Shown here piece by piece: positions 46,799 to 55,340 of a stretch of 64,000 bases of DNA (position 1 is its first letter; each line of letters opens with the position of its first letter). The notes below the pieces were generated by a model. The model was not told the DNA's origin and ran no database searches. It saw only the letters and a list, made by a program, of their open reading frames with translations. Origin of the DNA: Gluconobacter frateurii (GTDB taxonomy: Bacteria; Pseudomonadota; Alphaproteobacteria; Acetobacterales; Acetobacteraceae); NCBI RefSeq assembly GCF_002723955.1, contig NZ_BEWN01000005.1:248001-312000 (forward strand), read 5' to 3'. Position numbers and translations under genes: made by a program.

Positions 46799-49015
46799 AT
46801 GAGATCGGACATGCCTCGCAGCAGGGCTATTTATGCCATCCCTCTTTCCCTTTTTGTGAGTGGTACTGCCCTTGCAGCCGATCAGACTGAAAAATCCGAT
46901 CGTTCCCGCCCTGAGAAAAGCACTGTCGAAACGCGGAAACCCAGAACTGCCGATACTCGTGTAACGAATATCGAGAGCCTCAGAGTCCGTGGGCGCAAGC
47001 CCTCAACGGTGGCTTCCTCCGCCACGAAATCAGATACGCCTCTGGTTGAAACAGCCCAGTCCGTCACGGTCATCACCCGTAACGAGATGGATATCCGGGG
47101 CGTTCTGAACCTGAATCAGGCTGTTCGATACGCTGCTGGCATTACGCCTGACCTGCGCGGCGGAGAAGGCACACGATACGACCAGTTCCTTCTGCGCGGC
47201 TTCATGGTTCCGACATTCCTTGATGGCCTGAAACTTCAGGACAGCCCGACGGGTTACGCCAGCGCCCAGACCGACACGTCGAGACTGGAACGCATCGAGA
47301 TCCTCAAGGGCCCGGCGTCCGCGATTTATGGTCAGTCAAGCCCGGGTGGCCTGACAGCCCTGTCCAGCAAACTCCCAACCGATCAGCGGTTCTATGGAGG
47401 GGTCAATGCGACCGGCGGTATGTTCGACCTGTACCGCGTGGACGCAGATGTTGGTGGTTTTGCGACAGATAACGGCTTCGTCCGATACCGCATCAACGGC
47501 ACGGTCAACGGCCAGCACACACAGCTTGCCCGGACCGGAAGTCGTCGCTTCAGCATCAGCCCGTCCTTCACGCTTGGTGGTGACGGCCCGACGACACTGA
47601 CCATCCTTGGTAATTATCAGTATGATCCCGAAAACGGATCATACGGTGGCGTGCCGCTGGTTGGATCGCTCAAGCGGGCATCCTTCGGTTATCTGCCGCG
47701 CAACTTCTACGATGGCGACGCCAACTACGAGAAGTTCAACCGTAAGCACGGCTCGATCACTTATATCCTGAACCATCGCTTCAACCAGGACTGGAGCTTC
47801 AGCACCCGCGGCCGATACGACGATATCAAGACGCAATATCGCAGCGTCTACAACAGCGGGTATTACACTGACGAAGCCACGGGCCTCCTCGCCCGCTCTG
47901 CTTTCGGAACGAATGAACACACCCATAATCTGGCATTCGACAGTCAGTTCAAAGGCCATGTTCGCACGGGTCCACTGACCCACTCGCTGATGTTCGGCTT
48001 CGACTACATGCAGCAAACGGCCTCGGAGCAGGGTTTCTATGGTTCCGCACCGGATCTGAACGTCTTCCACCCGAACGCCAACATGGCTATCCCCGCCGCC
48101 GCGCCTTACATCAGCTACAACACGACGTCCCACCAGATCGGCGCCTATGGGCAGGACGAAATCCACTGGAAGCACCTGATTGTTACAGGCAGCATCCGGA
48201 ACGACTGGTATCGCTCCCATCAGGTCGAACATATTTACGGATCGGACTCACGGCAGAACCCCAGTCAGATCACATGGCGCGCCTCCGGCCTCTATCATTT
48301 CAACTTCGGGCTGGCACCGTATATCAGCTACTCGACGTCCTTCCAGCCGCAGTCCGGCACGGTTTCCAGCAATGGCGGCGCAACCCTCCGTCAGGCCAAT
48401 CCGTCGCTCGGCAAGCAGCTTGAGGGCGGTGTGAAGTATCAGATCCCGGGCACGTCCATCCTGCTGAGCGCAGCCGGCTTTCATATTGAGCAGACAAACG
48501 TACTCGTAGCCGTCGCCAACACGGCGTACAGCATCGAAAGTGGCAAGGTTCATTCAGACGGGTTCGAATTTGAAGCCCATGCCGAGCCTTTCAAGAATCT
48601 GCTGCTCACGGCCGCTGTCAGCTTCCAGAAGGTCAAGGATGACTCGACCGGAAAACCGCTTATCCAGTCTGGCCGAGGCAACGCTTCCCTCTTCGCGTTC
48701 TACACCATGCCGTCTGGCCCGCTGAAAGGTTTCGGCTTCGGCGGTGGCATGCGTTACACGAACAAGTCCTACGGTGGAGAGGCGACCTATGGCAGCGTCT
48801 GGATTCCGCAATATGCGGTGTTCGATGCCTCCGTCCGCTATGATCTTTCAAAAGCATCGCCTTCTCTTCGTGGCTGGAATGTTTCCGCCAGTGTTCGTAA
48901 CCTGTTCGACAAGAACTTCATTGCCAACTGCCTGAGCTATGCCTCCTATGGTCAGGAATTCTGCTACTATGGAGAGCGCAGGAACGCTCAGGCGACCATT
49001 GGCTACAGCTGGTAA
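46799..49015 (+). CDS. TonB-dependent siderophore receptor
   Basis: A 738-residue ferric-siderophore receptor of the FpvA/FoxA/FhuE type. A signal peptide (IPLSLFVSGTALAA) precedes a TonB-box region, the plug (LVETAQSVTVITRNEMDIRG, YDQFLLRGFMVPTFLDGLK, RIEILKGPASAIYGQSSPGG) and a barrel ending in TIGYSW. The ATG at 46799 places the signal peptide properly. Its last 47 bp overlap the DUF3649 gene, so it heads a four-gene iron-uptake set. A Fur-like site precedes it. Confidence 0.93.
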   Translation: MRSDMPRSRAIYAIPLSLFVSGTALAADQTEKSDRSRPEKSTVETRKPRTADTRVTNIESLRVRGRKPSTVASSATKSDTPLVETAQSVTVITRNEMDIRGVLNLNQAVRYAAGITPDLRGGEGTRYDQFLLRGFMVPTFLDGLKLQDSPTGYASAQTDTSRLERIEILKGPASAIYGQSSPGGLTALSSKLPTDQRFYGGVNATGGMFDLYRVDADVGGFATDNGFVRYRINGTVNGQHTQLARTGSRRFSISPSFTLGGDGPTTLTILGNYQYDPENGSYGGVPLVGSLKRASFGYLPRNFYDGDANYEKFNRKHGSITYILNHRFNQDWSFSTRGRYDDIKTQYRSVYNSGYYTDEATGLLARSAFGTNEHTHNLAFDSQFKGHVRTGPLTHSLMFGFDYMQQTASEQGFYGSAPDLNVFHPNANMAIPAAAPYISYNTTSHQIGAYGQDEIHWKHLIVTGSIRNDWYRSHQVEHIYGSDSRQNPSQITWRASGLYHFNFGLAPYISYSTSFQPQSGTVSSNGGATLRQANPSLGKQLEGGVKYQIPGTSILLSAAGFHIEQTNVLVAVANTAYSIESGKVHSDGFEFEAHAEPFKNLLLTAAVSFQKVKDDSTGKPLIQSGRGNASLFAFYTMPSGPLKGFGFGGGMRYTNKSYGGEATYGSVWIPQYAVFDASVRYDLSKASPSLRGWNVSASVRNLFDKNFIANCLSYASYGQEFCYYGERRNAQATIGYSW

Positions 49016-49295
49016 ATCACTCTCTTTGAAGCGCTGGGATCTGGCCTGCCGGATCCTGGCTGCCCTTCCCGGGGGCTATGCACTCGCGGCTTTTTCCGGA
49101 ATCTGCCTTGCCGTATGGCTCCCTGGTCTGCGGGTGGAACGCGCTATGACGGGAATGCTGACCGGCCTTCTGATCTGGCCTGTCGCTTTCATGGCGAGCT
49201 TTGCTGTTCCTGACGGACGCAAAATGCTTGGAGGCACAGTTATTGCGCTCCTTGCTCTCATGGGGCTGGCAGCACTCAGAGGATGGCGCCCATGA
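48969..49295 (+). CDS. DUF3649-like iron-uptake membrane protein
   Basis: A 108-residue protein with three hydrophobic helices (LAALPGGYALAAFSGICLAVW, GMLTGLLIWPVAFMASFAV, GTVIALLALMGLAAL). Small proteins of this kind (DUF3649) regularly lie between TonB siderophore receptors and PepSY-type membrane proteins, where they are thought to help siderophore reduction or uptake at the inner membrane. The start lies inside the receptor gene; the stop overlaps the next start (ATGA). Confidence 0.75.
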   Translation: MESAGTLRRPLATAGKSLSLKRWDLACRILAALPGGYALAAFSGICLAVWLPGLRVERAMTGMLTGLLIWPVAFMASFAVPDGRKMLGGTVIALLALMGLAALRGWRP

Positions 49296-50755
49296 AGGGA
49301 ACATTCCGTGCTTCCATGGCGTGGCTGCATACAGGCCTCGGACTTGTCACAGGCTGGGTCCTGTTTGCCATCGCACTTTCAGGAAGCCTGAGCGTTTTCC
49401 GGGAAGGCATCAGCGTCTGGATGCGGCCCGAACTTCCGACTGTGCCCGTCCAGACCGTCGATGCTACCGCACATGCTGTGGCGTGGCTCACGGATCATGC
49501 TGCCAAATCATCTGCCTGGTATCTTGCGGTTCCCAACCATCGGGCGCCTTACGTTTTTGGGACCTGGGAGCGGCCAGATGGAAGTTACATCCAGAAAGCG
49601 CTGAACCCTCTCACCGGCAGCCCGGATGGTATCCGCGATACGCTGGGAGGTGAGTTCTTTTACCGCTTCCATTTTGAACTTCAGCTTCCCTATCCCTACG
49701 GCCGCCTGATTGCCGCTATAGCTGCTCTTGCTCTGGTCGTTGGCCTCATTTCCGGACTGATCATTCATCGGCGCATCTTCGCAGACTTCTTCACATTCCG
49801 TCCGAACAAGGGGCAAAGAAGCTGGCTGGACGCCCACAATCTGCTGGGCGTTCTGGCTTTTCCCTTCCATCTGATGATCTCCTTCACGGGAGCCGTCACC
49901 CTCGTCACGATGCTGCTGCCATGGGGGCCGCAAGCTGTTTACAAGCAGGATGTGATGGCGGGATATACGGATCTCGACCCTGCCCTTGAGTCCCGGGCCG
50001 CCAGCGGAAAGCCCGGTCATCTCACGGCTATCACACCTTTGCTCCAGAATGCTGAAGAGCGCTTCAGAGGGGCTGGGATTTCACAGGTCTACATTTACAA
50101 TCCGTCGGACGCGGCGTCCCTGGTCACGGTCATCGCGGGAAATAACGGCACGGTTAGTACCCTATCCCATAGCCTGACATTCGATGGGACAACGGGCCGT
50201 CTCATAAGAGAGCATGTCGAAACGCGGCCAGCCGTTCGCACTTACACGTTTCTGTATGGACTCCACATCGCACGGTTTACGCCGGACGTGACGCGATGGC
50301 TCTATTTCATTTCCGGATTAATGCTGACCGCCGTCATCGGGAGCGGAATGCGACTATGGACTGTCAAACGCCTCCGCCTGCCCCACCATCTTGGGCATGT
50401 TCTGACAGATCGCCTGAACGTTGGGGTTCTGGGTGGTACGTCCCTCGCCTTTGCATCCTATTTTCTGGCCAACAGACTATTGCCTCCCATGTCTCCGCAT
50501 CGTGCGGGCCATGAAGTGCAATGCGTTTTCATCGTCTGGGGGTTGGCGCTGGTGTTTGCTCTCATCCGCCCCGCCAGACGCGCATGGCCCGAGATGCTGG
50601 CGGCCTGCGCATTGGCATGTTTTGCAATTGCCGCCGTGAGCAGTCCATGGACCAATCCTGTCACCCAAAGCACAGCCCTTGTGAGCTTGCTCTTCTCCGG
50701 CGCTTTTGGCTACGCCGCCTTCCGTGCTCTCAACGGAAAAGCAAAGCAGACATGA
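49292..50755 (+). CDS. PepSY-associated TM protein (siderophore-iron reductase-like)
   Basis: A 487-residue inner-membrane protein with PepSY-associated helices: HTGLGLVTGWVLFAIALSGS at the start, a periplasmic region, DAHNLLGVLAFPFHLMISFTG, and several C-terminal helices. Conserved histidines inside the helices may bind haem, as proposed for related ferric-siderophore reductases of the FoxB/FegB type. The ATG at 49292 overlaps the DUF3649 stop; the gene's own stop overlaps the DUF3325 start (ATGA), so the three membrane proteins are translationally coupled. Confidence 0.85.
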   Translation: MKGTFRASMAWLHTGLGLVTGWVLFAIALSGSLSVFREGISVWMRPELPTVPVQTVDATAHAVAWLTDHAAKSSAWYLAVPNHRAPYVFGTWERPDGSYIQKALNPLTGSPDGIRDTLGGEFFYRFHFELQLPYPYGRLIAAIAALALVVGLISGLIIHRRIFADFFTFRPNKGQRSWLDAHNLLGVLAFPFHLMISFTGAVTLVTMLLPWGPQAVYKQDVMAGYTDLDPALESRAASGKPGHLTAITPLLQNAEERFRGAGISQVYIYNPSDAASLVTVIAGNNGTVSTLSHSLTFDGTTGRLIREHVETRPAVRTYTFLYGLHIARFTPDVTRWLYFISGLMLTAVIGSGMRLWTVKRLRLPHHLGHVLTDRLNVGVLGGTSLAFASYFLANRLLPPMSPHRAGHEVQCVFIVWGLALVFALIRPARRAWPEMLAACALACFAIAAVSSPWTNPVTQSTALVSLLFSGAFGYAAFRALNGKAKQT

Positions 50756-51039
50756 CGGGACCGTCTTTCCTGTGCGGGCAATTCGCAATGCTGCTACTCG
50801 CCGCTGGATCAGCCCGTGGCAGTGGTGTTTTCTTCCGGAAATCGCCTCCCGGCTCTTATCGGCTTGGACTGCAAATCTCTGGGTTTGCGCTTCTGATGCT
50901 AAGCCTGCTTCTGGAACTCTATGACAGCGGTTTCCCGATCGTTGCCACGACAACCTGGATAGGGCTGCTCAGCCTTGAGGTGCTGCTCGCGGCATTAATC
51001 TGCACCGCCCTGAATGCCCACAAGCGGTCTTCCCGGTAG
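50752..51039 (+). CDS. DUF3325-like small membrane protein
   Basis: A 95-residue protein with three hydrophobic helices and little else, like the DUF3325 proteins found in siderophore-receptor clusters. It starts in the stop codon of the PepSY gene and ends 2 bp before the convergent CLC gene. It completes the receptor-DUF3649-PepSY-DUF3325 set. Confidence 0.7.
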   Translation: MTGPSFLCGQFAMLLLAAGSARGSGVFFRKSPPGSYRLGLQISGFALLMLSLLLELYDSGFPIVATTTWIGLLSLEVLLAALICTALNAHKRSSR

Positions 51040-51041
51040 TT

Positions 51042-52376
51042 TCATTTCCTGAGATCCCGCAAAACCGCCCCTGAACGTTCGAGCGCGAGTGAGGTCTTGG
51101 GCGTTCCAATGCGCTGTGCCTGATAAATTCCACTGTGGCCGGACGCCAGATAGGCGATGAAGCACCCCGCCGCATAGTAAACGACATCCGTTGCCCCGAA
51201 GAGTTCTATGGCCATGAACGTACAGGCCAGAGGCGTATTCGCCGCGCCTGCAAAGACTGCCACAAACCCCACGCCTGCCAGTAGATCTGCCGGCACACCA
51301 AGCACCGGCGACAGCGCATTTCCCAGCCCGGCGCCAATGAAGAAAAGCGGCGTAACTTCCCCGCCCTTAAATCCGGACGCGAGCGCTACCAGCGTGAAGA
51401 CCAGCTTCCAGAACCAGCTCCAGGGATAATACCCATGGCCGAAAAAATTCATGATGCTGGCGCCGTCGATGTCAGGGGACGTCACACCGAGGCCGAGATA
51501 GTCCCGCGTTCCCAATAGACCGGCCAGCAAAATCGTCAGAACCCCACCTAATGCGGGCCGCAGCCATGCCGGAGGACAGAGTTTCTGGAAAATACCCGCC
51601 AGCCGATGAACGCCCGAGGCAAAAGCCCGACTGGCAAGACCAAAGCACACGGCGGCAAAACTGACTTTTACGAGAAGCAACGCATCAACATGGAACATCG
51701 TGCCATCGGCAGACGGGATGCCCCGAAAGCCAACATGATAGGCGGCATGATGAATACCCCAAGCATGGCAGGTCCAGTCCGCAACAATGGAGGCCACGGC
51801 AACTGGAAGAAGCGCTGCATAGTCCAACCGCCCCAGCGTCAGAACTTCCAAACCGAAAATCGCACCCGCGACCGGGGTTCCAAACACTGCACCAAAGCCT
51901 GCGGCAATCCCCGCCATCAGAAAGAGGCGCATTGCGCGGTCATTAAGGCGGAACAACCGCCCGATTGCCGCTGCAAAACTGCCCCCAATCTGAACGGCCG
52001 TTCCTTCACGCCCAACCGAGGCCCCGAAAAGATGGCTGATGACCGTGCCGAACAGAACAAGCGGCGCCATGCAGAACGGAACGCCCCCGCCCGGCTTGTG
52101 AATTTCATCAATAATCAGATTATTGCCGGCCGCCGCTCTGCCCCCGTAGCGCTGGTACAGAAGCGCTACGCCGATCCCTGCCACCGGGAGCCCGAACAAC
52201 AGCGATGGATGCAGGAACCGAAGTTGCGTCACCTGATCGAGCAGCCACAGGAACAGCGCACAGATCGAGCCGACACTAACGCCCAGCAGCAACAGGATCA
52301 GTCCCCAGTGAAGAGCGATCTGAGCAAGCCGTGGAAAACTCTGGAACGTGCGCATTGGATAGACTTCTCCTGCCAT
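51042..52376 (-). CDS. CLC-F type fluoride/proton antiporter
   Basis: A 444-residue CLC channel/transporter homologue with about ten membrane helices. Two signatures point to the fluoride-exporting CLC-F branch and not chloride CLCs: GNNLI in place of the GSGIP filter, and GREGTAVQIGG in place of GKEGP. The later GVGFVAVFAGAANTPLA fits. It would expel fluoride from the cytoplasm. A probable fluoride riboswitch lies directly upstream. ATG at 52376 has AGGA only 3 bases away; the ATG at 52355 is an alternative. Confidence 0.88.
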   Translation of the reverse strand: MAGEVYPMRTFQSFPRLAQIALHWGLILLLLGVSVGSICALFLWLLDQVTQLRFLHPSLLFGLPVAGIGVALLYQRYGGRAAAGNNLIIDEIHKPGGGVPFCMAPLVLFGTVISHLFGASVGREGTAVQIGGSFAAAIGRLFRLNDRAMRLFLMAGIAAGFGAVFGTPVAGAIFGLEVLTLGRLDYAALLPVAVASIVADWTCHAWGIHHAAYHVGFRGIPSADGTMFHVDALLLVKVSFAAVCFGLASRAFASGVHRLAGIFQKLCPPAWLRPALGGVLTILLAGLLGTRDYLGLGVTSPDIDGASIMNFFGHGYYPWSWFWKLVFTLVALASGFKGGEVTPLFFIGAGLGNALSPVLGVPADLLAGVGFVAVFAGAANTPLACTFMAIELFGATDVVYYAAGCFIAYLASGHSGIYQAQRIGTPKTSLALERSGAVLRDLRK

Positions 52377-52399
52377 GCTTCCTGGGAAGCGAGTTTGAC

Positions 52400-52464
52400 A
52401 GGAATCATCAGCATCTCGCGGCGGAGAGCGGTTCGACCATTACGGTCAGGCAGAATCCATTGCC
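52400..52464 (-). promoter_or_regulatory. Probable fluoride riboswitch (crcB motif)
   Basis: Read on the minus strand, GGCAATGGATTCTGCC is followed by an extra hairpin (GACC-GTAAT-GGTC), then AACCGC, a UCUC/GAGA stem, and GCTGATGATTCCT. The aptamer consensus, as I recall it, is GGcGAUGG...GCC, then AA-C-GC, then cUGAUGaUgCCU. The match covers nearly all conserved bases; one G is A in GAUGG, and the pseudoknot-side pairing has a U-U mismatch. It ends 24 bases before the CLC-F gene. Confidence 0.7.
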
Positions 52465-52516
52465 GTTATGAGAATGCTAGCGCGCGCCACTTCTGGTGTC
52501 ACCCCGGGCTAAATAA

Positions 52517-52556
52517 AAAACGGCTCTCCCTGTTTCCAGAAAGAGCTGTTTTTTTG
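52517..52556 (-). terminator. Bidirectional terminator after the second TonB receptor
   Basis: On the minus strand AACAGCTCTTTCTG and CAGGGAGAGCCGTT pair around a GAAA loop, followed by a T6 tract. The plus strand also ends in a T7 tract. It separates the receptor gene from the fluoride riboswitch. Confidence 0.85.
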
Positions 52557-52586
52557 CGGAAAGTCTATCGATCTAATATCCGGAAA

Positions 52587-55001
52587 TTAGAACCCGACAG
52601 AGATGTTGCCCGTCACGCTGAAGCGCGGGTAGAGATAATAGGTCGGCGTTCCGCTAGCACTGATTGTGCTGCCATAGATGCCCTTGGCTGCTTTGGCGTT
52701 GGACACAAGGCTATACGCACCTGTTCGAACAAAATCGCCTCCCAGGTTGCTGAAGTTCAGCTGGAACTTCGGCGCCTTGAAACGACCATAGGAATTGAAG
52801 CGATAGCCGAGCGACAGGTTATCCGTGATGTAGCCCGGAATTTTCTCATCATTCATGAATGTTGAGTACTGGGACGACACGTAACTGACGCTGCCATTGG
52901 CGAAGAAATGACCATCATCATAGGTCAGGCCCGCACTGGCATGAACATGTGGAGACTGCACCGCCGTCTTCCCTTTGGTCGGCAGCAGATCACTGACGGT
53001 CTGACCATTCAGCGTACCGGTCGTGAGGATATTGGAATCCATCGTCGCATTCAGATACTCGACAGAGACATACGGGCTGAAGTGGTGCCACGGATGCGCG
53101 GAGATCATGAAGTCCACGCCACGTGCCGTCTGGTTGCCAGCATTGATGGTGGAGCTGATGGCCTGATTGTTCAGGTACACGCTCGTGGCCAGAAGACGGT
53201 TGGTGATGGAGTAATTGAACAGCTCCAGATCCGTCATGAAGTAATCATTATCAAAGCGCCAACCAAGCTCTTCCTTGATGGAATACTGCGGCTTCGGATT
53301 ATAGGGATTACCGACGTAACCACCCGTCTGCGCATCATAGACCTGACCAAGCGACCCTGGGTCCGGCATACGGAAGTCACCTTCGGCATTCACATAAATC
53401 AGGTTGTGCTGATCAATCCGATAGCTGATTCCAAGCTGCGGCAGAGGCACAACCTGGTTCTGTTCAGTCCGGGGCGTTGAAGACGCGCCATTGACTGTCC
53501 AACGGTTGATCATGGCCACCTTGATACCGCCGTTCAACGTCAGACGATCATGCAGAAGCTTTGCCGTGTTCTGAAAGAACAGCGAATGGATCTTCCAGCC
53601 AGCGTCGCCCTGATAAGGCATGTAACGCTCACCATTGACGTAAATGCCTTTGGAGCTGTTGTACGGGAAGTACTGGCTGCCATTGGTTTGCAGCACGGAA
53701 TACATGTTGTTGACCTGGTTGTCCTGATAGTCGAACCAGTATCCCAGTTCCATATGATCCCAGCTCACCGGATCATAATTCAGCTTGGCGACAGTTCCTG
53801 CATGCGGGCGATACACGCTGTAGTAGGACGCGGAAGGAACGCTTCCGGAAATGGCACTTCCACCCTGCCCTATCGTCGCATTGCGACCAGCGCCATTAAA
53901 GAGGCTACCATTGTAAGTATAGCCGCCATTATAAACGTAATATGGCTTGAAATCGAAAGAGAACTTCGCAGGCAGGTGTATATGAACAGGCAGTGTCACG
54001 AAGACCTGGTCCCACATATTGCCGTTCAGCATGCCATACGCTGAAGGATTTGATGGGTCATAGGACGAAGAATAATTGTACGTCCCAAGACCATCCTTCT
54101 TGTTATAGAACTGCTTCGCCGTAGGCTTAAGTGGCTCCATCGTGAACTGATGGTTCCATGACACGAAGAGATTGACGGAAGATCCATCACTGAAGTCTTT
54201 GGCTGCGCCGAAATCAAGGTGACGTCGTTCGTTGGTGCCAGGACCGTTCCAGTTGCGGGAATGGGTATGCGAGAACGATGCAAACGTACGGATACCGGAA
54301 TTGCCGATATCACCACTTTCGACACGGATGAACTCACGGGACAGATTGTTTGTCCCATATGAGAAATCCATCAGACCACCGAACTTGTGAGACGGCGTCA
54401 TGGTCTGTGAATCCATGATGCCAGCAGCGGCAGACGTCACGGGCAGGTCAATGGCAGAGGATCCGGGTGTGACGGAAATCGTGTTGACGTTTTCAGTATC
54501 GACATTCTGGTTCAGGTAATATGCGGTCGCCACAGGTACGCCATTCAGCAGAATGCCCATATCTGAATCCGTCAGGCTTCGGCTGTTGATCTTACCACCC
54601 AGAATGCCCGAGCTATCGACAGTCGAAACCGTGACGCTCGGCAGGTTCTTGATCATGTCCAGCGCTGTGCTGGCCGGGCTCTGCATCTCGATATACTGGC
54701 GCGTGACGGTCTGGACGGAGTGAGACGCCATCTCATGGCGCATCATGCCGCCACCGCCATTTAAAGCCTGACGAGACACACGCACGGAAATTGCTTCCGC
54801 ATCATGGGCATCAACAGCCGTGCGGTGATGAACGGGCGCTGCATGAGAATGAACTGGAGCCGCATTTTGCGAGCCGCCCGTCGCGACCGGATGCTTGGTC
54901 CGAGCATGGGGAGCCGCATAACCGGCTGTGTCGCAGAAAACTCCCGCCAGCACTGTCGCTGTTAGCAATGTGAGGCGTCTGGCACCAAAATTCATCTTCA
55001 C
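52587..55001 (-). CDS. TonB-dependent receptor with His-rich N-terminus (paralogue)
   Basis: An 804-residue outer-membrane receptor. Signal peptide TLLTATVLAGVFCDTAGYAA is followed by a long His-rich stretch (APVHSHAAPVHHRTAVDAHD), a plug (TALDMIKNLPSVTVSTVD, LNGVPVATAYYLNQN) and a barrel ending VTGNISVGF. Layout and several motifs (RxWxGPG, SSYDPSNPSA vs SKWDPKNPSA) show it is a paralogue of the receptor at 44050. The ligand is unknown; the divergent nucleoside permease hints at nucleoside uptake (inference). Confidence 0.9.
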   Translation of the reverse strand: MKMNFGARRLTLLTATVLAGVFCDTAGYAAPHARTKHPVATGGSQNAAPVHSHAAPVHHRTAVDAHDAEAISVRVSRQALNGGGGMMRHEMASHSVQTVTRQYIEMQSPASTALDMIKNLPSVTVSTVDSSGILGGKINSRSLTDSDMGILLNGVPVATAYYLNQNVDTENVNTISVTPGSSAIDLPVTSAAAGIMDSQTMTPSHKFGGLMDFSYGTNNLSREFIRVESGDIGNSGIRTFASFSHTHSRNWNGPGTNERRHLDFGAAKDFSDGSSVNLFVSWNHQFTMEPLKPTAKQFYNKKDGLGTYNYSSSYDPSNPSAYGMLNGNMWDQVFVTLPVHIHLPAKFSFDFKPYYVYNGGYTYNGSLFNGAGRNATIGQGGSAISGSVPSASYYSVYRPHAGTVAKLNYDPVSWDHMELGYWFDYQDNQVNNMYSVLQTNGSQYFPYNSSKGIYVNGERYMPYQGDAGWKIHSLFFQNTAKLLHDRLTLNGGIKVAMINRWTVNGASSTPRTEQNQVVPLPQLGISYRIDQHNLIYVNAEGDFRMPDPGSLGQVYDAQTGGYVGNPYNPKPQYSIKEELGWRFDNDYFMTDLELFNYSITNRLLATSVYLNNQAISSTINAGNQTARGVDFMISAHPWHHFSPYVSVEYLNATMDSNILTTGTLNGQTVSDLLPTKGKTAVQSPHVHASAGLTYDDGHFFANGSVSYVSSQYSTFMNDEKIPGYITDNLSLGYRFNSYGRFKAPKFQLNFSNLGGDFVRTGAYSLVSNAKAAKGIYGSTISASGTPTYYLYPRFSVTGNISVGF

Positions 55002-55340
55002 CCGTCCTAGTTGTGTCGTTTGCGGCGCAGAAAATATTCAGAACGTCGCTCATGACAAGTCATACAAAGAAATTCTTCGCTATTTATTCTGATAAGTTTG
55101 CACTAGTTCTCTATGTGTGACTTTTTTAACACATATATTAGCGCATAATATTTTAGTAAATTTGCTTCTTATGTAAGTAAACAGATAAGTATTTTAATCT
55201 ATATTTCGAAATATTTTTGTACCTATAAAAGGCATCACTCCGTTGCCTATAAGAGAACGCCCTCGCTAAAGGAATATTCGTTTTCGAGAACTTTGCTATA
55301 AGCTGACCTCATTATGAGAACGGAACGACGGTAGAAAACC
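55002..55340. other. AT-rich divergent region, TonB receptor / nucleoside permease
   Basis: About 340 bp without a gene. It contains the recurring 18-base element at 55179-55196 and an inverted repeat TTTCGAAA-like core at 55204-55215 (ATATTTCGAAATAT). Promoters for both neighbours should lie here. Confidence 0.5.

Noticed and set aside
51606-52865. 419-codon plus-strand ORF
   Set aside because: It is antisense to the CLC-F gene and the end of the TonB receptor, and would run through a terminator and riboswitch.
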